64,000 nucleotides of DNA, from positions 1-64,000 of the forward strand of contig JAFRBK010000036.1 in assembly GCA_017404985.1 (NCBI GenBank). The letters are read 5' to 3'. This stretch comes from Clostridia bacterium (GTDB taxonomy: Bacteria; Bacillota; Clostridia; Christensenellales; Aristaeellaceae). The position numbers and the translations under genes are program-made. This document shows, in pieces, positions 44,739 to 52,301 of the stretch; position 1 is the first letter of the stretch, and every line of letters starts with the position of its first letter. The notes beneath the pieces are model-generated. The model did not search any database. It was not told the DNA's origin and saw only the letters and a list, made by a program, of their open reading frames with translations.

Positions 44739-45611
44739 TTGGCCTGCATGTTGTGCCCCCGGCGCTGCGGCGCAAACCGGGCAGCAGCGCCCGGCTTCTG
44801 CGGCCTCGGGGAGGAAATGCTGATTGCAAGGATCGCTCCGCACCTGTGGGAGGAGCCGCCTGTTTCCGGCACCCGGGGCACCGGTGCGGTCTTCTTTTCC
44901 GGCTGCACCCTTCGCTGCGCCTACTGCCAGAACGGGGATATTTCCCATCGGAACGCCGGGCGGGCCTTCACGCCCCGGGCCCTGGCGGACAGCCTGAAGC
45001 GGCTGGAAGACCTTGGTGTGGAGAGCATTTCCTTTATCACAGCCACCCCTTTCGTTCCCCGAATTCTGGAAACGCTGGAAATCTATCGGCCGCCGCTCCC
45101 GCTGGTATGGAACAGTTCCGGCTACGAGCTCCCGGAAACGCTGAAACTGCTGGACGGCGTCATCGACGTTTATCTGCCGGACCTGAAGCATTTCTCCGCC
45201 CGGATGGGAAAGCTCTGCGCCGGGGCTCCGGACTATTTTGAGGCAGCCTCCGCGGCCCTCCGGGAAATGTGCCGGCAGACCGGAACGCCGGTATACAATG
45301 AGAACGGAATCATGCTGAAGGGCACCCTGGTCCGCCATCTGATCCTGCCGGGGCTGACCGGGGAAAGCCTGAAGCTGCTGACCTGGATCAGGGATGAACT
45401 GCCGGAGGGCACGCCGGTAAGCCTGATGCGGCAGTATGTGCCCTGCAACGGCGTGAGTATTCCCGGGCTGGGCCGCCGGATCACGGAGAAAGAGTACGCC
45501 CGGGTCCGGAACCATATGTTCGCCCTGAACCTTCCCGGATTCCTGCAGGAAGAGGCTTCGGCAGACAAGTGCTTTATTCCCGCCTTCAACCGGGACGAAA
45601 GCTTTGTATAA
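44739..45611 (+). CDS. Radical-SAM protein, pyruvate-formate-lyase-activase-like
   Basis: The 290-residue protein has the radical-SAM cluster motif CTLRCAYC (CxxxCxxC) and an N-terminal extra cysteine set (CMLCPRRCG... and GFCG) typical of the COG1313 group of PFL-activase-like proteins. Later segments (WNSSGYE, DVYLPDLK and LVRHLILPG) match that group. The substrate is unknown, and no glycyl-radical enzyme gene lies nearby. The start is a TTG with GGGAGG eight bases upstream, and a promoter lies just before. Confidence 0.88.
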   Translation: MACMLCPRRCGANRAAAPGFCGLGEEMLIARIAPHLWEEPPVSGTRGTGAVFFSGCTLRCAYCQNGDISHRNAGRAFTPRALADSLKRLEDLGVESISFITATPFVPRILETLEIYRPPLPLVWNSSGYELPETLKLLDGVIDVYLPDLKHFSARMGKLCAGAPDYFEAASAALREMCRQTGTPVYNENGIMLKGTLVRHLILPGLTGESLKLLTWIRDELPEGTPVSLMRQYVPCNGVSIPGLGRRITEKEYARVRNHMFALNLPGFLQEEASADKCFIPAFNRDESFV

Positions 45612-45705
45612 TCATACATCAGGAGAAACACCCTGAAGCGAAAGCAATGGACGAACGCTTTGTTTGATCCTGCTTCAGGGGGTAATATCCTGAATGAAAA
45701 GCAAT

Positions 45706-45734
45706 ATAAAAAAGCCGCGGCATGCGGCTTTTTT
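45706..45734. terminator. Bidirectional terminator; inverted repeat just before it
   Basis: GCCGC and GCGGC are flanked by six A before and six T after, serving both the radical-SAM gene and the converging E2-like operon. Slightly upstream lies a nested inverted repeat (CCCTGAAGC at 45631-45639 with GCTTCAGGG at 45672-45680, and AAAGC with GCTTT inside) that may form an extra 3' structure. Confidence 0.85.
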
Positions 45735-45743
45735 CTAAGCGAT

Positions 45744-46643
45744 TCACATGGCAGGCGCCTTCGGCGCTTTCGGCACATGGTATTCCATTCCCGGGTCAAA
45801 ACGAACCGTTTCCGGGGGTACTTCCAGGATTTCCGGATGGTCAAAGCCCTTCCTCACATCCGAGAAAAAGGAGGAATAATGGGCCCCGGAGCAAACCCGC
45901 TCATCCGCTGTAATCCCGATCGGCAGCCAGCGCTTCATGCGGACCCTGCCGTCCGGTTCCGTAACGGCCTCCCGCTGAATGCTGCCCATCGCCATAAACA
46001 GGGACACATTGCCGAAGTTATAAATATGGTGCCACACATGGTGGAGCCCGATGGACATGTTGTTGGTCATGAAGGCGCCGCTGTAGAAAGGCAGCGCCTT
46101 GAGCAGCGCCCAGGGGGCCAGGCCGTAGCGGTCCAGAAAACGGACGATCCAGACAATCAGGCTGGTCAGGCCTGGAACAGACAGCACCACCTTGGCGATT
46201 TTTTCTGCCGCAGTGTCCGTCTCCTCTGCCCGGGCCGCCGCCTGGGCGGCAACCATCCTGTCCCGGACATCGAACAACGTGTCCGTCAGGTCGAACTCAA
46301 TGCGAACCGTGGTCTCGCTGCTGTCATAATCATGCTCATCCTTCAGGATGACATAGGAAGCGGAACAGTTATTCCGGCTGTAATACTGCTTATTGAATAT
46401 AAAGCGGTTCACTTCAGGATGCTGGCTCACGGCACGGATATAGCTGGCCATGATGATCTGCATATAGGTGATTTTTTCGCCTTCCTGTGCCTTCTGCGAA
46501 ATGTACCGGGTCAGCATTTCATAATCCAGCTTATGTTCCAGGAATACCTGCGCGTCACAGCGCATAGGCATCAGGTATGGCGTAATCTGGACAATGGGAT
46601 CCACATCACGCAGGCGCTTTCCGTCCGGGCGATGTCCAAACAC
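45744..46643 (-). CDS. Stand-alone E2-like acyltransferase-fold protein without the catalytic HxxxDG
   Basis: The 299-residue protein resembles the catalytic domain of 2-oxoacid dehydrogenase E2 and chloramphenicol acetyltransferase, but has no lipoyl domain. The active-site motif HRVxDG of true E2 is replaced by ERVCSG in GITADERVCSGAHYSSFF, so the catalytic His and Asp are missing. Related stand-alone clostridial proteins, as I recall them, also carry DER at this place. It is therefore unlikely to be an ordinary acyltransferase. The GTG start has GGAGGAGGG upstream. It is the last gene after divIVA and sepF, which hints at an envelope role. Confidence 0.72.
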   Translation of the reverse strand: MFGHRPDGKRLRDVDPIVQITPYLMPMRCDAQVFLEHKLDYEMLTRYISQKAQEGEKITYMQIIMASYIRAVSQHPEVNRFIFNKQYYSRNNCSASYVILKDEHDYDSSETTVRIEFDLTDTLFDVRDRMVAAQAAARAEETDTAAEKIAKVVLSVPGLTSLIVWIVRFLDRYGLAPWALLKALPFYSGAFMTNNMSIGLHHVWHHIYNFGNVSLFMAMGSIQREAVTEPDGRVRMKRWLPIGITADERVCSGAHYSSFFSDVRKGFDHPEILEVPPETVRFDPGMEYHVPKAPKAPAM

Positions 46644-46687
46644 CGGCTTTTTCCCTCCTCCGTCTCCATCAGCATCAGCCAGGTCTG

Positions 46688-47152
46688 TCAGAATAAGTCA
46701 GACGCCTTTTCCAGCGCTTCCTGCTGGGCCTGAAGCAGCGCCTCGAACCGGCGGCGGTATTCCTTCGCCACTTCCCTGAGCTCGGCAACTTCTTTTTCTG
46801 CTGCAGCCTTCTCCGCGCTCAGCCCGTCCAGGCGCTCGGAAGCCTCGTTCTCCGCCTTGGTACGGATCGCTTCGGCATCTTCCCGGGCTTTCCGGATCGT
46901 TTCCTCCTTGACTTTCTGGGCCATCTCCAGAATCTCCCGGAAGCTGGACTCATCCTTCGCGGAAGGGCCTTCTGCCGGTTCCGCCGGACGGACTACCGTC
47001 GTCTTCTGGCGCAGATCCTTGATTTCTTCCTCCATGCGTTCCATCTCTTCGCAGATATCATCCAGGAAACTGTCGACCTCCCGGCGGTCATAGCCCCGGT
47101 TTTCAAGGGAGAATTCCTTGCTGGTAATCAGATCCACCGTAATCTTCGCCAT
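46688..47152 (-). CDS. divIVA: DivIVA-domain cell-division protein
   Basis: DivIVA proteins are coiled-coil markers of curved membranes at septa and poles. The 154-residue protein has the conserved N-terminal membrane-binding domain (SKEFSLENRGYDRREVDSFLDDICEEMERM), a linker, and a long C-terminal coiled coil (about 75-150). AGGAGG lies before the ATG. It follows sepF, as in many Firmicutes division clusters (ylm genes). Confidence 0.92.
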   Translation of the reverse strand: MAKITVDLITSKEFSLENRGYDRREVDSFLDDICEEMERMEEEIKDLRQKTTVVRPAEPAEGPSAKDESSFREILEMAQKVKEETIRKAREDAEAIRTKAENEASERLDGLSAEKAAAEKEVAELREVAKEYRRRFEALLQAQQEALEKASDLF

Positions 47153-47220
47153 CGTGTTATGCCTCCTTCATCCGTTCAGAAACAATCAGCAGCAATCTTC
47201 ATCACAGCAGCCCTTCGGGC

Positions 47221-48204
47221 TCACATGCCGTATCCGCCGAAAGCAGCGTAGGATCCGGCTGCCGCGGGCATCGACCCTGTATAGGGGTTGTAGTCCGGAC
47301 GCTCGCCCCGGCGGGCGGCATTCCAGTCCGCGTTTGTGCCGGAGCGGCGTTCCCGCCTGGGAACAACGGGCGCCGCCTGGGCTTCCGGCTGGGGAACAAA
47401 GGAGCGGACAGGCATCTCCACCCGGACATTCTCTTCCGGCAGGATCTTCACGCTCTCCGGCGCGATAATCACCACCCGGCCGCCCTGCAGGCTCCGCACC
47501 ACACAGCCCAGCGTAAAAGCTGCGCCGGCGAGCATATCCTGGCAGCGCATGCTTTCATTCTCGTTGGCAATCGCGTCCAGGGTCACAATCAGGGTCTCCC
47601 CATTCTTCATGCACTCAATGGCTTCATAGCAGGTCTTCAGGCTTGTCATCGGCATAATGTGTTCCACATGGGTAAAGCTGGACCCCGCATCCGGCGCATA
47701 GCCGGGCATATAGGAGATGTTTCCCTGGGGCTTTTTCTCCTCCCGGGGGGCAAACCAGCCCCGCTCCGGCCGCTGCGCCTGTGCGTCATACGCCGGCTGG
47801 CCGCCGGTGCCGTACGGCATGGCCGTGCCGAAAGCATCCGGCTGGCCGTATCCGGACGTCTGCCCATAGGGCGCTGGCTGGCCATATGCAGTTTGTCCGT
47901 AGGAAGCCGGCTGGCCATATGCAGTTTGTCCGTAGGGGGCCGGCTGGCCGTATCCCGTGGGCTGCCCGTATGCACCCGGCTGCATGGACCCTGTCTGGCC
48001 GAAGGGCGGCGGATTCATGCCGGTAAAGCCTGTATGGATATAGGGAGTCTGCGGCGCCGCTGCCGGAGCCGGCTGCTCCTCTTCCTTCTTTTTCCTGCCG
48101 ATGGGACGATAAAAACTGGTCCCTCCGTCCGGACGGCGGGTGGAGTCCCCGGCCACCTTTCGGAAAGCCCCCATCAGTTTCTGTGATAAATCCCTGAATG
48201 CCAT
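47221..48204 (-). CDS. sepF: Cell-division protein SepF with repeat-rich linker
   Basis: SepF tethers FtsZ to the membrane and shapes the septum. The 327-residue protein has an N-terminal amphipathic start (MAFRDLSQKLMGAFRKVAG), then a long Gly/Gln/Tyr/Pro linker with 11-residue units (AYGQPAPYGQT-like, about 75-125). The C-terminal SepF core follows (MTSLKTCYEAIECMKNGETLIVTLDAI, then RCQDMLAGAAFTLGC). The linker is much longer than the roughly 40 residues of Bacillus SepF. Two copies of a 27-bp DNA repeat (period 33 bp) encode part of it. It is followed by divIVA. Confidence 0.93.
   Translation of the reverse strand: MAFRDLSQKLMGAFRKVAGDSTRRPDGGTSFYRPIGRKKKEEEQPAPAAAPQTPYIHTGFTGMNPPPFGQTGSMQPGAYGQPTGYGQPAPYGQTAYGQPASYGQTAYGQPAPYGQTSGYGQPDAFGTAMPYGTGGQPAYDAQAQRPERGWFAPREEKKPQGNISYMPGYAPDAGSSFTHVEHIMPMTSLKTCYEAIECMKNGETLIVTLDAIANENESMRCQDMLAGAAFTLGCVVRSLQGGRVVIIAPESVKILPEENVRVEMPVRSFVPQPEAQAAPVVPRRERRSGTNADWNAARRGERPDYNPYTGSMPAAAGSYAAFGGYGM
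47877..47936. repeat. Tandem DNA repeat inside sepF
   Basis: Two identical 27-bp copies (47877-47903 and 47910-47936, period 33 bp) encode the YGQ-rich linker units. Being identical at DNA level, they are a likely site of length variation between strains. Confidence 0.75.
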
Positions 48205-48233
48205 GTTTATCGGCTCCTCCTGTCTGTCCGGCG

Positions 48234-49466
48234 TCAGAACAACCGCACCGTCTGGCCCTCGTAGAGAACCCCCTGCTGGATGGCGGAGATGAACACCATG
48301 TTATCCCGCTTCTCCAGGATGTTGACGGGGATAAACCATTCATATCCATTATCTGACAGCACGATTCCCGGCATGTTGTCCTGATAGTAGATGGCCCGGG
48401 CCGGCACCATCAGGCTGCTGACGCTGTCTCCCAGCACGCCTGTGCAGGTCCGCACATACAGCACCGGCTGCACCGGGGCCTGAACCGACAGGCGCACCAC
48501 CAGCTCGCCGCCGGAGCGGGTAAAGCTGGTCACCGTCGCCTGCACGGTGGTGTCCTTGAAGTTCTCCAGTTTCAGCTCGTAGCTGGCGCCCTCCACAGGA
48601 TTCCAGTTGCTGTCACGGATCAGCATCAGCACGTACCATTGCCCGTCCCGCACGATTCGGTAGATCGTGGTCTTTCCTTTGGCCAATGCGCCGGTCTCCG
48701 GCTTTTTCCCGTTAATCATGGACCGGACTTCCGATGGTGTGAAGCTGTCGTAATTCGATACAGTCAGCCCATACTCATAGCCGTCGGAATAAAAGCTGAC
48801 AAGGCCCTCGCTCATGGCCGCGTACTGCTTGGTCCATGAGGAAATCCGCTGCAGCTGGCTCAGCTCGTCATCGTACAGCCGGGTCATCCGCTGGTCCTCG
48901 CTGTACTTGGATTTCAGGTAGTTCTGGCGGTTGCTGATAGCGGCCGCAAGCATACTCTCCTGGTTATTCATATTGCCCCTGGCGCCGCCGATCAGCTGGC
49001 GGACTTCCCGCGCCTGGGTCATCACGTCAGAGGCCAGCTTTTCCAGCTGGGTATCCGTCGTGATCTCGCTGGAAAGCAGCTTGATCTGATATTCCTTAAT
49101 CTGGTTCCGGTAATCCTGCAGGGTATTCATCTCCCGGGTGGAAAAGCCCGAGGAGTATACGTTGCAGACCGAAATCCCCCGGTAGACCATGCTTCCTTCT
49201 TCGGCAATGTAGTCCACGCTGGTGACGCCCTCAGCGTCATAGGGAGTTTCATCCCGGACGAGCAGGCAGTCTCCGGTATAGCGGGAACCGATCACCCCCG
49301 CGGTAATGGTTCCATAACGCTCCGGGGCAGGGGTCAGCGTCGTGATCAGATACCAGGCCACAAAACCAAGCACCAACACAATCAGCATAATCTGCGGCAC
49401 GCTGAGGCGCTTGTTTTCCGGTTGCGGCGGAAGCTGCACCGGCTGAGGCGGGTTCATCTGATACAT
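48234..49466 (-). CDS. HlyD-like single-pass membrane protein beside sepF
   Basis: The 410-residue protein has one N-terminal membrane helix (SVPQIMLIVLVLGFVAWYLIT). It is followed by an HlyD/membrane-fusion-like layout: a beta segment, a long coiled coil (about 120-210) and a C-terminal beta region (VLYVRTCTGVLGDSVSSLMVPARAI...GQTVRLF). Such proteins appear near sepF in clostridia without a linked transporter. Its role is probably at the division site or envelope, but this is inference. It precedes sepF by 29 bases. Confidence 0.72.
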   Translation of the reverse strand: MYQMNPPQPVQLPPQPENKRLSVPQIMLIVLVLGFVAWYLITTLTPAPERYGTITAGVIGSRYTGDCLLVRDETPYDAEGVTSVDYIAEEGSMVYRGISVCNVYSSGFSTREMNTLQDYRNQIKEYQIKLLSSEITTDTQLEKLASDVMTQAREVRQLIGGARGNMNNQESMLAAAISNRQNYLKSKYSEDQRMTRLYDDELSQLQRISSWTKQYAAMSEGLVSFYSDGYEYGLTVSNYDSFTPSEVRSMINGKKPETGALAKGKTTIYRIVRDGQWYVLMLIRDSNWNPVEGASYELKLENFKDTTVQATVTSFTRSGGELVVRLSVQAPVQPVLYVRTCTGVLGDSVSSLMVPARAIYYQDNMPGIVLSDNGYEWFIPVNILEKRDNMVFISAIQQGVLYEGQTVRLF

Positions 49467-49543
49467 AAGCCGTTTCCCCTTTCCGATCCTTGTGGATCTC
49501 GGTAACAGTTTATAATATCACATTCCCTTTCCCTTTGGCAAAT

Positions 49544-50362
49544 TCACTCCAGCCATTCCGCAGGCTTCACCAGCGCCTCCGGCGTTTCGCCGCCGGTAAC
49601 TTCCAGGGTCATCAGGCTGCGGGCACCGGTAATCCGCTTTTTTTCCGGAATCACCGTGCTCATGACAAAAGCCATGCCGATCACGGACACATTGAATTCC
49701 CGCATCAGTTCAATCATGCCCCGGGCGGTTCCGCCGCCTTTCAGGAAATCATCCACAATCAGAGCCTTCTGGTTTTCCTTCACGGCCCGGCGGCTGAGGC
49801 TCATGGTTTCAATATTTCCCGAACCGGACACATAGTTAATGTTCACCGCGCTGCCTTCATAAACCTTGGAGGAATGCCGCGCAATCACCAGCGGAACGCC
49901 CAGCGCGTTCGCCGTGGCAAAAGCCACCGGGATCCCCTTGGTTTCCATCGTCAGCACGAAATCCGGCATCGCGCTGTAATACTCTGTCGCCAGAATTTCC
50001 CCCATCCGATTCACAATGCCGGGAGTGGACAATATATCGGAATAGTACAAAAACCCTCCCGGCAACAGGCGCTCGCTGCCGCTGAGCTCATGGCACAGGT
50101 CCCGGATCGTCCTCCGGGCACTTTCACGGCTGACAACCGGACGGTACCGCACACCGCCGGCTGCGCCGGTTACTGTTTCGATCTCGCCCAGGCCGAATCT
50201 CTCCGCCACGCCGCGGAGCAGGTCAATATCCTCGCTCATGGTAGATTTGGCGGAACCAAACAGCTCGCAGAACATCCCCAGCGTCTGAATTGTGTTCGGC
50301 GAAGCGGACAGCAGCTTCATCATCGCGCTCATCCGCTCATTCCGGCGGATTTTTTCCATCAT
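49544..50362 (-). CDS. purR: Purine operon repressor PurR (Bacillus type)
   Basis: PurR represses purine synthesis genes and is released by PRPP. The 272-residue protein has the N-terminal winged helix (ERMSAMMKLLSASPNTIQTL... ELFGSAKSTMSEDIDLL) and a C-terminal phosphoribosyltransferase-fold domain with the PRPP loop ALIVDDFLKGGGTARG. The first or second Met could be the start. Candidate operators lie upstream of its own gene. It may share a transcript with the HlyD-like gene 77 bases downstream, although that gap contains AT-rich promoter-like sequence. Confidence 0.94.
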   Translation of the reverse strand: MMEKIRRNERMSAMMKLLSASPNTIQTLGMFCELFGSAKSTMSEDIDLLRGVAERFGLGEIETVTGAAGGVRYRPVVSRESARRTIRDLCHELSGSERLLPGGFLYYSDILSTPGIVNRMGEILATEYYSAMPDFVLTMETKGIPVAFATANALGVPLVIARHSSKVYEGSAVNINYVSGSGNIETMSLSRRAVKENQKALIVDDFLKGGGTARGMIELMREFNVSVIGMAFVMSTVIPEKKRITGARSLMTLEVTGGETPEALVKPAEWLE

Positions 50363-50420
50363 AGCGTCCCTCCCTGCAGGAAGCCGGCAGCTTCCCCGAA
50401 AAGGAATTGTATCATAATTT

Positions 50421-50456
50421 CCGAATTAACGGAAGGGATTTTTTAATGATTGTTCG
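50421..50456 (-). promoter_or_regulatory. Candidate PurR operator pair upstream of purR
   Basis: Two facing motifs lie in the purR leader: CCGAATTAA (50421-50429) and its facing partner ATTGTTCG (50449-50456, read CGAACAAT on the minus strand). They resemble the PurR box core CCGAACAWT. Spacing to the known arrangement was not verified. The region also carries an imperfect direct repeat at 50471 and 50510. Confidence 0.35.
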
Positions 50457-50546
50457 CCTTTTCTGGGGGTTTTCTTCCGAAACCGTCCTATGATCTTCGC
50501 CTTTTCAGATTTCTCCCAAAACTGTCCGATGGTTTTCCTTTTCAAG

Positions 50547-50571
50547 AAAAAATCAGCCGCCCGAAGGCGGC
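50547..50571 (-). terminator. Terminator of the HPr-like gene
   Basis: On the minus strand GCCGCC and GGGCGGC form a stem with a TTCG-type loop, followed by TTTTTT. Confidence 0.85.
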
Positions 50572-50585
50572 CGTATGCAGTGCTG

Positions 50586-50822
50586 TTATTCCTGCGGAGC
50601 AATAAAAGGCTCAATTTCCTCCATCAGTGCCTCGCAGTCGTCACTGTAGATTTCCAGGGCAATCGGCCTGGACAGATCCAGGGAGAAGATCCCCAGGATC
50701 GATTTCGCGTCCACCACGTGGCGGCCGGCGCGCAGGTCCATCTCAAAAGGATACCGGGTGACAATATTGACAAATTTATTTACATTCTCCACCAGGCTCA
50801 GTTTGATCATCACAGTCTTCAC
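50586..50822 (-). CDS. HPr-like protein without the phosphorylated histidine
   Basis: The 78-residue protein aligns with HPr from the helix after the active site onward: VTRYPFEMDLRAGRHVVDAKSILGIFSLDL matches the HPr segment with the regulatory Ser46 (AKSILG keeps the Ser). The N-terminal His15 motif (GIHARPA in HPr) is absent. It therefore cannot carry phosphate in the PTS relay, and recalls Bacillus Crh, which also lacks that His. The start is probably the GTG at 50822, with AGGAGG eight bases upstream. It is a single-gene unit between purR and the peptidoglycan-binding gene. Confidence 0.8.
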   Translation of the reverse strand: MKTVMIKLSLVENVNKFVNIVTRYPFEMDLRAGRHVVDAKSILGIFSLDLSRPIALEIYSDDCEALMEEIEPFIAPQE

Positions 50823-50940
50823 GGCGTTCACCTCCTGTCTTTTGCCGTGCACAATATCATACGGGGGTTCACGAACGATTTCAATTGCCGGAATGGACAT
50901 TTTTCGCCCGTTTCATACAGAAACTGCCGATTCCTCTTTC

Positions 50941-52173
50941 TCAATCCCCGTCACTACCTGCTTTCGGGGGCAGAGTCAGCATCAGGGTTTTCTCCTCAGG
51001 CACCCACAGCGCTTCACCGCCGAAGAGCCGGGCAAGGAATTCGCTGTCTATGAAGCAGCCCTCATTGATGAAATCGAAATCATCCCCGGTCATGGCAACT
51101 TCTGTTCCGTCCACCGTAGCGCTGGGGCCTGCCTCCTCATTGAAGACTGCGATGGTATAGCCTTCCGCCTCAAGCACCAGCGTTCCGTTCTCATCCTTGG
51201 TCAGGGTCCAGTCCTCCAGGCAGTCTCCCAGGTCATCCAGGCTGATAAAAATGCGGTCTTCCTTCTTTCTCAGCCGCGGAACTTTCCGCACAGTAATCCC
51301 ATCCGCCATCGCGGTCCAGGACAACGGCTCGCCCCGTTCGTTCAGGGCGACGGAACCCTCCAGTTCCTCATATCCTTCTGCATCCAGGTCGATAAAAACG
51401 GCTTCGGTCTCCGGTGTCGCGGCGGCATCCGCCCGCGTGTCCGGGGCTTTGGTCGGCTCCGCGGGCGGGGGCTCCGTCTCCGCAACCGCCTTCTTCCCCG
51501 GCTTCGGCGAATCTGTCGGTTCCTCCAATTCCGCCTCCTCCGGTTCTTCCTCCGGCTCTTCCTCGGGTTCCTCCTCCGGCTCTTCCTCGGGTTCCTCCTC
51601 CGGCTCTTCCTCGGGTTCCTCCTCCGGCTCTTCCTCCGGTTTCTCCGCTGCCGGCGTTTCTTTCGGCGCGGGCGTCTCCGTCATTGCGGGAGCCTGCGTG
51701 GGGCACGGCATGACATCCGGGTTCTCGAACAGATTGGTCTGGGTTGCCCGGCCGGCGACACCGTCCTGGGTCAGGCCGTTGTAATACTGGAACTTCCGCA
51801 CGGCATTGGCGGTCTTTCTGCCGTAAACGCCGTCAGCGCTTCCCTCCGGCAGATATCCAAGCTCGATCAGGCGCTCCTGCAGCCTCCTGACCTCCGCCCC
51901 CTTGGAACCCATCGCCAGGTTCCGGTATTTCTTCACGTTCGGCGTGATGGTGGGCACCGGCCGCGGCGTAACGGACACCGTCGGCGCAGGCGTTTCTGTC
52001 GGAGCCTGGGTGGGTTCCGGCGTAATCTCCTCGATCTCCGGCGTTGCTGTCGGGGTTGGTGCCGGGGTCACGACAGCAGTCGGCACCGGCGTGATCTCCG
52101 GCGTCGGGGCCGCCTGCACGGAGAGCGCCAGGGTCGCCGACATATAGATCATCAGCATTTTTACAATATCCAC
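50941..52173 (-). CDS. Secreted peptidoglycan-binding (PG_binding_1) protein with acidic repeats
   Basis: The 410-residue protein begins MDIVKMLMIYMSATLALSVQA, a signal peptide. A Pro/Thr-rich linker follows, then a PG_binding_1 domain (GSKGAEVRRLQERLIELGYL, then GVYGRKTANAVRKFQ), an acidic EEPEEEPE repeat region and a C-terminal domain with KYSILG-free beta structure. I start at GTG 52173, because AAGGAG lies before it and the ATG at 52212 overlaps the -10 box. It probably sits in the wall; the catalytic part, if any, was not recognised. Confidence 0.75.
   Translation of the reverse strand: MDIVKMLMIYMSATLALSVQAAPTPEITPVPTAVVTPAPTPTATPEIEEITPEPTQAPTETPAPTVSVTPRPVPTITPNVKKYRNLAMGSKGAEVRRLQERLIELGYLPEGSADGVYGRKTANAVRKFQYYNGLTQDGVAGRATQTNLFENPDVMPCPTQAPAMTETPAPKETPAAEKPEEEPEEEPEEEPEEEPEEEPEEEPEEEPEEEPEEAELEEPTDSPKPGKKAVAETEPPPAEPTKAPDTRADAAATPETEAVFIDLDAEGYEELEGSVALNERGEPLSWTAMADGITVRKVPRLRKKEDRIFISLDDLGDCLEDWTLTKDENGTLVLEAEGYTIAVFNEEAGPSATVDGTEVAMTGDDFDFINEGCFIDSEFLARLFGGEALWVPEEKTLMLTLPPKAGSDGD
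51547..51640. repeat. 24-bp tandem repeat encoding EEPEEEPE
   Basis: Nearly four copies of a 24-bp unit (CTCCTCCGGCTCTTCC then TCGGGTTC) encode the acidic repeat region of the peptidoglycan-binding protein. It is in frame, so changes in copy number alter only the linker length. Confidence 0.85.
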
Positions 52174-52210
52174 GATCGCTGCTCCTTGCGTTTTTATCAA
52201 TTCAACTTTC

Positions 52211-52239
52211 ATTATAACAGGACAGGCCGGTAATGACAA
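52211..52239 (-). promoter_or_regulatory. Promoter of the peptidoglycan-binding protein gene
   Basis: On the minus strand TTGTCA (52239-52234), 17 bases, TATAAT (52216-52211). It overlaps the upstream ATG at 52212, so that ATG cannot be the start. Confidence 0.75.
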
Positions 52240-52301
52240 TCCCTGTTTTTTATGGTAAAATAGCGGCAAATCATGCAGAAAACATGGGGTGAGGCAACAG
52301 G

